Shown here: piece after piece, positions 19,914 through 24,935 of the stretch | How positions within the stretch are numbered: position 1 is the stretch's first letter | How the letters are laid out: each line of letters starts with the position of its first letter | NCBI GenBank assembly: GCA_000934455.1 | Contig: JXUT01146171.1 | Span: forward strand, 1 to 24,935 | Reading direction: 5' to 3' | Origin: Apostichopus parvimensis | Taxonomy: Eukaryota > Echinodermata > Holothuroidea > Aspidochirotida > Stichopodidae | Length of the DNA stretch: 24,935 bases | Program-made: the position numbers and the translations under genes | Notes under the pieces: generated by a model | Told to the model about the DNA's origin: nothing | Database searches by the model: none | The model's input: only the letters and a program-made list of their open reading frames with translations

Positions 19914-22900
19914 ATTATCACCAGGATGCCAGAATCAGGATGACTGAGGATAATTCCCGAAAAGACCAGTTTAATAGAGACATTGATTCTTCCGACCCAT
20001 CTTCCAAGAGACGTAAGATATGGATGGGTCCTCGGGAATGTCTTCATTATTCAAATACGCCAGAAGGTGCTGCATCTCTCACCAATCCACAGTTATTTCA
20101 AAGCTCAACAACTCGTGAGAAAAATGTTAATATAAGTTCAGCTCAAAGAGGGCGCTCTCAGGGCTCATGCTTCCTTCCAGAAGCAAGGCCAGAACTTAAA
20201 CATGGTGGCCCATCAACTGTCACAAAAACAGTCAGTAATCCTAAGAGACAGTACATCTCACCCAGCAAAGGTACAAAAGCTCGACCTCCACAAGCGAGTG
20301 TTTACAATACAAGTGGTTTTGCTCAAATTGGAAGTCCCAAACGGAAGTCGATGGAATTTCCAACAAGTAAAATGAAATATTTTCCGTCCAGCTCTCAAAT
20401 GCTGTCGGAAAGACCAACAACAACCAACAATTTTAAAAAGAGAATTGATAAGACAAAGCCATCACCAGATAAAATAACTGATAGAAAATCTTCCAGTTCA
20501 TCCAAAGTGAGTAACCTTCAGATGGCATCAAAATGTCCGCCTACTTCTGGAGATTCCTTACAAAGGAATGCTAAACCATTGGTTAACACCACAAGAAAGT
20601 CACCATGGCATGGAAGTCACACACTTTCCAAAAGCAAAAGCCAGTATGAGCCTCATACAGGTCCAAGGTCTTCTACTCCAAGTAAAATCTTTCAAGGAAC
20701 CTCCAGTGTAATACCTAATCAGTCACCAGTGAAGCTTACTGCTTTCCAAAGTTCTCAGTGTGTGTCTCCCAATAAAGGAAATCTAAGCAATACACAAGAT
20801 CTCTCTAGCCGAGAAACACCGAAGAAAGCAGTCGCATCTCGATCCATTTGTACCCTTGGTTCCCCACAGAAAGCAAGTGAGGAAAGTAAACTGTCACAGT
20901 TTCAGAAATCTGTACCGCCAAGTTCATCCCCTTCAAAGAGTACACCAAAGTTTCAGAAGTATGTACCTCCAAGTTCATCTCCTTCAAAGACGCCCTCTCC
21001 TTTGAAAGATCAACTTCCAAAGTTTCAGAAGTATGTACCTCCAAGTTCATCTCCTTCACAGACCCCCTCTCCTTCGAAAAGTAAACTTCCAAAGTTTCAG
21101 AAGTATGTACCTCCAAGTTCATCTCCTTCAAAGACGCCCTCTCCTTCGAATAGTAAACTTCCAAAGTTTCAGAAGTATGTACCACCTCCTTCACCTCCTT
21201 CAAAGACACCATCTCCTTTGAAACAGACATCGTTGACAAAGTATTTGGTTAAATCTCCCCCTAAAGATGTTGGGAACTCTGGAGGTTGTCAACCTGAGGA
21301 AGATTCTCAACGGAAGTCAGTGAAGAAAAATTTGAACGAAACATGGAATCGGAACCTGAAGAACCCCAAGTCAGTTACTGATCAAGGGAGGACAGATTTT
21401 AGTCACAGACCAGGGACCTCTCTTACACCAACAGGAGAGAGTATTACTGGTTCCTCAACAGATTCAAGAGACAAACAAGAGGTGATCTGCAAATCTAAGG
21501 ATGATTTAACGAGTAGTCTCGAGGCTTTCGAAAACGACTCCATTGAAGATATCTTCGATGAATACGATATTTCAGATGATGGAACTCTGATTTCTTCACA
21601 GCCGTCTCAAGAAAAGACCAAGGAATTAGAGGATGCATTCGATAACGATTCTCTAGATGAATGGATGGAAGATTATGACATAGATGAAGAAGGTAAACTG
21701 ACTGCGTCTCAGTCTTCTGGGGAAAGAAAAGCAAATTTGCCGGAGGAACTAGGTGAAGATGATGATGACTCAAAGCTCTCGTCTTCGAGTGAGGAGAGTT
21801 TGTCCCTTTTGGATTGCCTCGGTGAAGGTGATGACGACACTCATCAATTTGGTGCTGATCAAAAGCTGATCAATCAACCCGTAGTTAAGAAAGGAAATGG
21901 AATGTGCAAAAAGATCTGTCCTTCAAGCAGTGAATTGTCAGGAAATACTTCAATGGAGACAAGTTGGTGTGAAACTAACAGAGATGAAAACATGGCCGGT
22001 AATCAGAAGTCATCTAACGATGATGCATTCTTCGAAGACGTGTTAGATGGAGATGAAATCCCGGATGAGGTTTTGGATGAAACGGAAGAATTGGGGCGTG
22101 ATGCTGCAACCCCACTGAAGGCCCGAACATTTGGGTTGGTGAGCGACGGACAGGATTATGAAGAAGAAGATGATGATAATCGTGATTACTTTGCCAATCT
22201 GCCTCTAGAAATATTGGAAAACATCTTCTGTAGAATTTCAGTCCTCGATCTGCTGCAAAGCTGCTCTTTGGTTTGTCATCGCTGGTGGAACGTCATTGCT
22301 AATGATTCGGTGAGTGATATTGAACATGATCAGATAGAATGAGCTAGAGACTAAATATGTAAAGTGTACAACTAATGTGTGGGTAATATTGTACATCAGA
22401 CCGTCAAGTGTACATGTTAAAGTGAAATCTACTTTCATGTTTCTCTTTTGGAAAGTACCAGACTCTCTGAAAAGAACCATTTTGCCCAAAGAATTTTTCA
22501 AAATCTTACAAACTTAACATTGAAGCTACTCATTCTTCTATGTGATTCACAGGGAAAGTTAGGCCTAGTGCTCAAATAAGACCACCTCATTTGAACAATA
22601 ATAAATATTGGTTTCCACACAGGAATAAACATGGCTGTATATTTAAAAATAAAAACTGTTCTGTAATATTTTAAATTTGGAAAACCCACATCAGACTAGA
22701 TTCATTTAGTTTTCACCAATTTAATAGTTTTTGAAAGATAATCCAACCTCAACATACAGTGTTGTTTTTATGCCGTTGTGTCTCAGGAAACTACACTTCA
22801 GTGTGCACAAAGTGTACAGGATGCTTGAGGTGATTTGTAATGAATGTAACAGCTTCTACATATAGCAGTGTTGTAATCGAGTACCTTATTTTCGAGTCTT

Positions 22901-24929
22901 GACCGGAGCCTTTTGAATACTAGCTACATTTTCACATTTCAAGTCGAGTCCAGTATTCTGCTTAGCACATTGTGAGACAGGGTCAAGCCTCTTTTGTCAG
23001 TTCAAGTCACATGCAGTCCTTGATTACTTAAGTCGAGTCACAACGAGTCCCTGTTGATATCTAACTAGAGTCAATTCAAGTCCCTCTCTGAAATGCAACT
23101 GCAAACATTATGTAACTGGATAAAGATATTGTTTCTTTCCAGTCACATGTTTGTTTGTATTTTTAATTGTTCATATACTTGTTATGAAAATTAACTCAAG
23201 AGAGTCGAATCACCAAAGCTAGAGACGTGAATTGAGTTGAGTCACAATGAATTGAGACTCGAGTTGAGTACAGTTTATTGCGCCTTTGCCAATGCAACCA
23301 GAGACTAGAATCAATTCTACAGTAATCTTTTGCAAACAAAGAATCAATTAGAGTCTAGAGTCCTATTAAATCGGGACTCAAGTCTGACTCTAGTTGATGC
23401 ACTGGCTCGAGGCGTTACAACATCTAGGTGATCGGATAAGTTCTCTGATGGAGTCTGACGGTAGAAATGTTTGTAAACTAAAGTCATTAAAGTATGTGAG
23501 ATTCATGCAGATGTAAAGTAACTATTTCTAGTCATCTGTTAATACATACATGGCACTCGCTATGTTCTTCTGATTCACAATTTTCTGTTATTTTCAGTTT
23601 ATCACTTGGAAGAAGGCTTACAGGAGATGTAAGGGGAATGCAAGGGCGTGGTCCTCACCGCTAAAAGATTCGTCAGAGGAGTCATGTCTGTTGGATGTCA
23701 TCAGGTAGTAAATAATGCTGAATCCGCATGCTTACAGTATAAACCAAATATTCATGACAAACTTGTACTCCAAGCTAAAAGCTGCAGAATCCAATGAATA
23801 TTTTAGTCCTTAATTTTGATTAATGAAAGGAAACATTTCATTACCAAATCAGTTCCATGATGGAAGGCATGTTAATTGGTTATAAATGTGGTCACCGTGT
23901 GGTGCTGTTATGATGGCAATTACAGTTACTGAACACCACGTAGCCATATTGTATCTATGTAAAGTGTGATGGTCAGTTGTTGCCGATAGTACTGGTCATG
24001 TGAAAGTGGACACTGGTATTCCTTACTTTGGGTATAAGAAACCTTTATGGGAGGCATGTCAATATATATCCAATCATACCTCGTAATTCTACACTTCAGT
24101 GCAATGTTGAGCTAACAGGTAACAGATGCCACAAGTTCATCGATGTTATTATCTCTACAATCCATGTTGGCTCACATGTCGGCCTAATTATATTTTTTTC
24201 CTCTTTATTAGCTGTCTTATGTCACGACTCATAAATTTATGTTTTTAATTCTGTTTTGTCTTTAATTCATCTTCAATTGTTATTCAGCTTAGCTCTACAT
24301 TACATTCAAATCAAACCAGTAGTAAGCTATTAACTGCATCATTGGTGTTCTCAAGTCAACAAACTTGTGAAACATTTGTGGATATTCATAACATTTCATA
24401 CATAAAAAAAAGAAAGAGAATATAAAGTCGAAAAGCTATAAAATATTTCCCTAATATATATTCCATTTCAGGTATTTGTCGACAATAAACAGACTGCCAG
24501 GGGAATCAACTATTGCAGACTTAGAGAAACATTCCAATTACAGTTTTGCCAAAGATTTAATAGCTGAAAACTTGCCAGATTTGATGAAAGATGAGGTAAC
24601 AATTCCAGGGAATTTTTCAGCTTAAAGCTGCTTTCAGGTTTTGACAAAAAGAATAACGCTAAGAAGGATGAATATGTTAGTATGAACAAAATGCAAGATA
24701 ACATATCACTGTTTAACGATTTGATACCAGTTCAGTACTGACCTTTAAACTAGTCTCAATAAAACTCAAAAAATGTTATATATTTCCATCTTTCATTTAT
24801 CAGCATCCTCATCCTTGGTCAGTTGTGGCAGCTCTTGTCATTCTTGCTGAAATGGTCAAAGATGTCAGAGATATCCTGGATTGCTTACTCCATCCTGCCT
24901 CAACAAACACAACAATGACTGTGACAGAG
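19914..24929 (+). CDS. FBH1: F-box DNA helicase 1 (FBH1/FBXO18), N-terminal part, 3' end off window
   Basis: Exons are 19914-22309 (coding from the ATG at 19940), 23598-23704, 24472-24595 and 24804-24929. All have GT-AG introns and matching phases, giving 909 codons before the window ends. I chose the ATG at 19940 because the in-frame ATG at 19895 lies upstream of the acceptor CACAG. Residues 1-749 look disordered: KRRK at 23-26 (possible NLS), a 24-residue repeat array (318-428), a PIP-like QTSLTKYL (429-436) and two acidic repeats (529-602). The F-box starts at YFANLPLEILENIF (750) and crosses into FITWKKAYRRC. Later exons align with human FBH1: DVIRYL with NLIRYT, WSVVAALVILAE with WALVAAVVLLSS, TNTTMTVTE with SSTVTMPDVTE. 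Known role: an SCF-complex UvrD-type helicase that disrupts RAD51 filaments and restrains recombination in the nucleus. The helicase core would follow to the right. The N-terminus is about 500 residues longer than in human. Confidence 0.93.
20891..21223 (+). repeat. Coding minisatellite in FBH1 (72-bp, 24-residue unit)
   Basis: Units begin at 20945, 21017, 21089 and 21161, exactly 72 bp apart, preceded by a shorter degenerate unit at about 20891. The consensus is PKFQKYVPPSSSP followed by SKTPSPSKSKL. Near-identity of units 2-4 at DNA level indicates recent expansion. Six S-P-x-K sites lie in the array. Confidence 0.95.
21524..21745 (+). repeat. Two acidic 37-residue repeats in FBH1
   Basis: AFENDSIEDIFDEYDI (residues 529-565) and AFDNDSLDEWMEDYDI (566-602) are in tandem, 111 bp each. 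They are diverged at DNA level, so this duplication is older than the minisatellite. A looser third relative (DAFFEDVLDGDEI) lies near residue 694. Confidence 0.8.
22310..23597 (+). other. FBH1 intron within the F-box coding region
   Basis: Donor GTGAGT at 22310, acceptor TTATTTTCAG at 23597. Its central part is the GAGTC-rich element at 22866-23426; the rest is AT-rich with no other feature seen. Confidence 0.9.
22866..23426. mobile_element. GAGTC-rich block with terminal inverted repeats, possible MITE
   Basis: The block contains many GAGTC, AAGTC and GACTC words (TCGAGTC, AAGTCGAGTCA, GAGTTGAGTCA), mostly direct on the left and inverted on the right. It is bounded by CAGTGTTGTAATCGAG at 22866 and, inverted, by TAGATGTTGTAACGCCTCGAG ending at 23426, read here as CTCGAGGCGTTACAACATC on the plus strand. 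The CAGTGTTG start suits a hAT-like non-autonomous element, but the flanking octamers do not match. Confidence 0.45.
23705..24471 (+). other. FBH1 intron, no internal feature recognised
   Basis: Donor GTAGTA at 23705, acceptor CCATTTCAG at 24471. AT-rich; a frame at 24028-24234 shows no recognisable motif. Confidence 0.85.
24596..24803 (+). other. FBH1 intron, short
   Basis: Donor GTAACA at 24596, acceptor CATTTATCAG at 24803. Confidence 0.9.
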
Positions 24930-24935
24930 GTACTC

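Noticed and set aside
20891-21223. Regular 72-bp spacing as a CRISPR-like array
   Set aside because: The whole unit is repeated and in frame with FBH1; no spacers, and the genome is animal.
20805-21239. 144-codon minus-strand repetitive frame opposite FBH1
   Set aside because: A shadow of the 72-bp coding minisatellite; codon pattern and splicing support the plus strand only.

Overview
The window is animal nuclear DNA: spliced genes with GT-AG introns, AT-rich non-coding DNA, decayed transposons and minisatellites. Tracts built on TAGGCCTA-like words, together with the gene content, suggest a marine deuterostome, most likely an echinoderm. This taxonomic guess rests on general familiarity and not on a search.

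Layout. Positions 1-5196 (minus strand) hold most of a TATDN2-type TatD nuclease gene: a 739-codon first coding exon and three more exons, running off the left edge. Positions 5200-12160 hold no gene I can establish, but contain a CpG-rich stretch (about 7960-8530) that could be a promoter, a likely tRNA-derived SINE and several G-quadruplex motifs. Positions 12163-14857 (minus strand) hold four exons matching only the C-terminal end of the FBH1/FBXO18 DNA helicase (motifs V and VI and the Cys-containing tail). The front of that gene is absent and the motif VI arginine is a threonine. Positions 16060-18193 form a 2.1-kb P-superfamily DNA transposon remnant, with 30-bp terminal inverted repeats (29/30 identical), a probable 8-bp target duplication and two broken exons of a THAP9-like transposase on the minus strand. 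Positions 18270-18620 hold a GC-rich repeat cluster. Short retroelement scraps follow. Positions 19914-24929 (plus strand) hold the first four coding exons of an FBH1 gene: a long disordered N-terminus, the F-box and the post-F-box region. The gene leaves the window before the helicase core.

How the parts relate. FBH1 is an SCF-associated UvrD-type helicase that limits RAD51 recombination, and TATDN2 is a metal-dependent nuclease; both are nucleic-acid enzymes, but nothing seen here shows that they are co-regulated. The most notable structure is the head-to-head arrangement of two non-overlapping FBH1 pieces, an N-terminal part on the plus strand and a C-terminal part on the minus strand. Between them lies a P element whose THAP exons point toward the C-terminal fragment and end in a splice donor whose phase fits the first FBH1-like exon. 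This is the geometry of transposase capture, although the THAP coding sequence is now broken. Other striking points are a roughly 60-bp tandem repeat that has copied the end of a TATDN2 coding exon with its splice donor into the intron, and a 72-bp coding minisatellite in FBH1 that multiplies CDK-type S-P-x-K sites.
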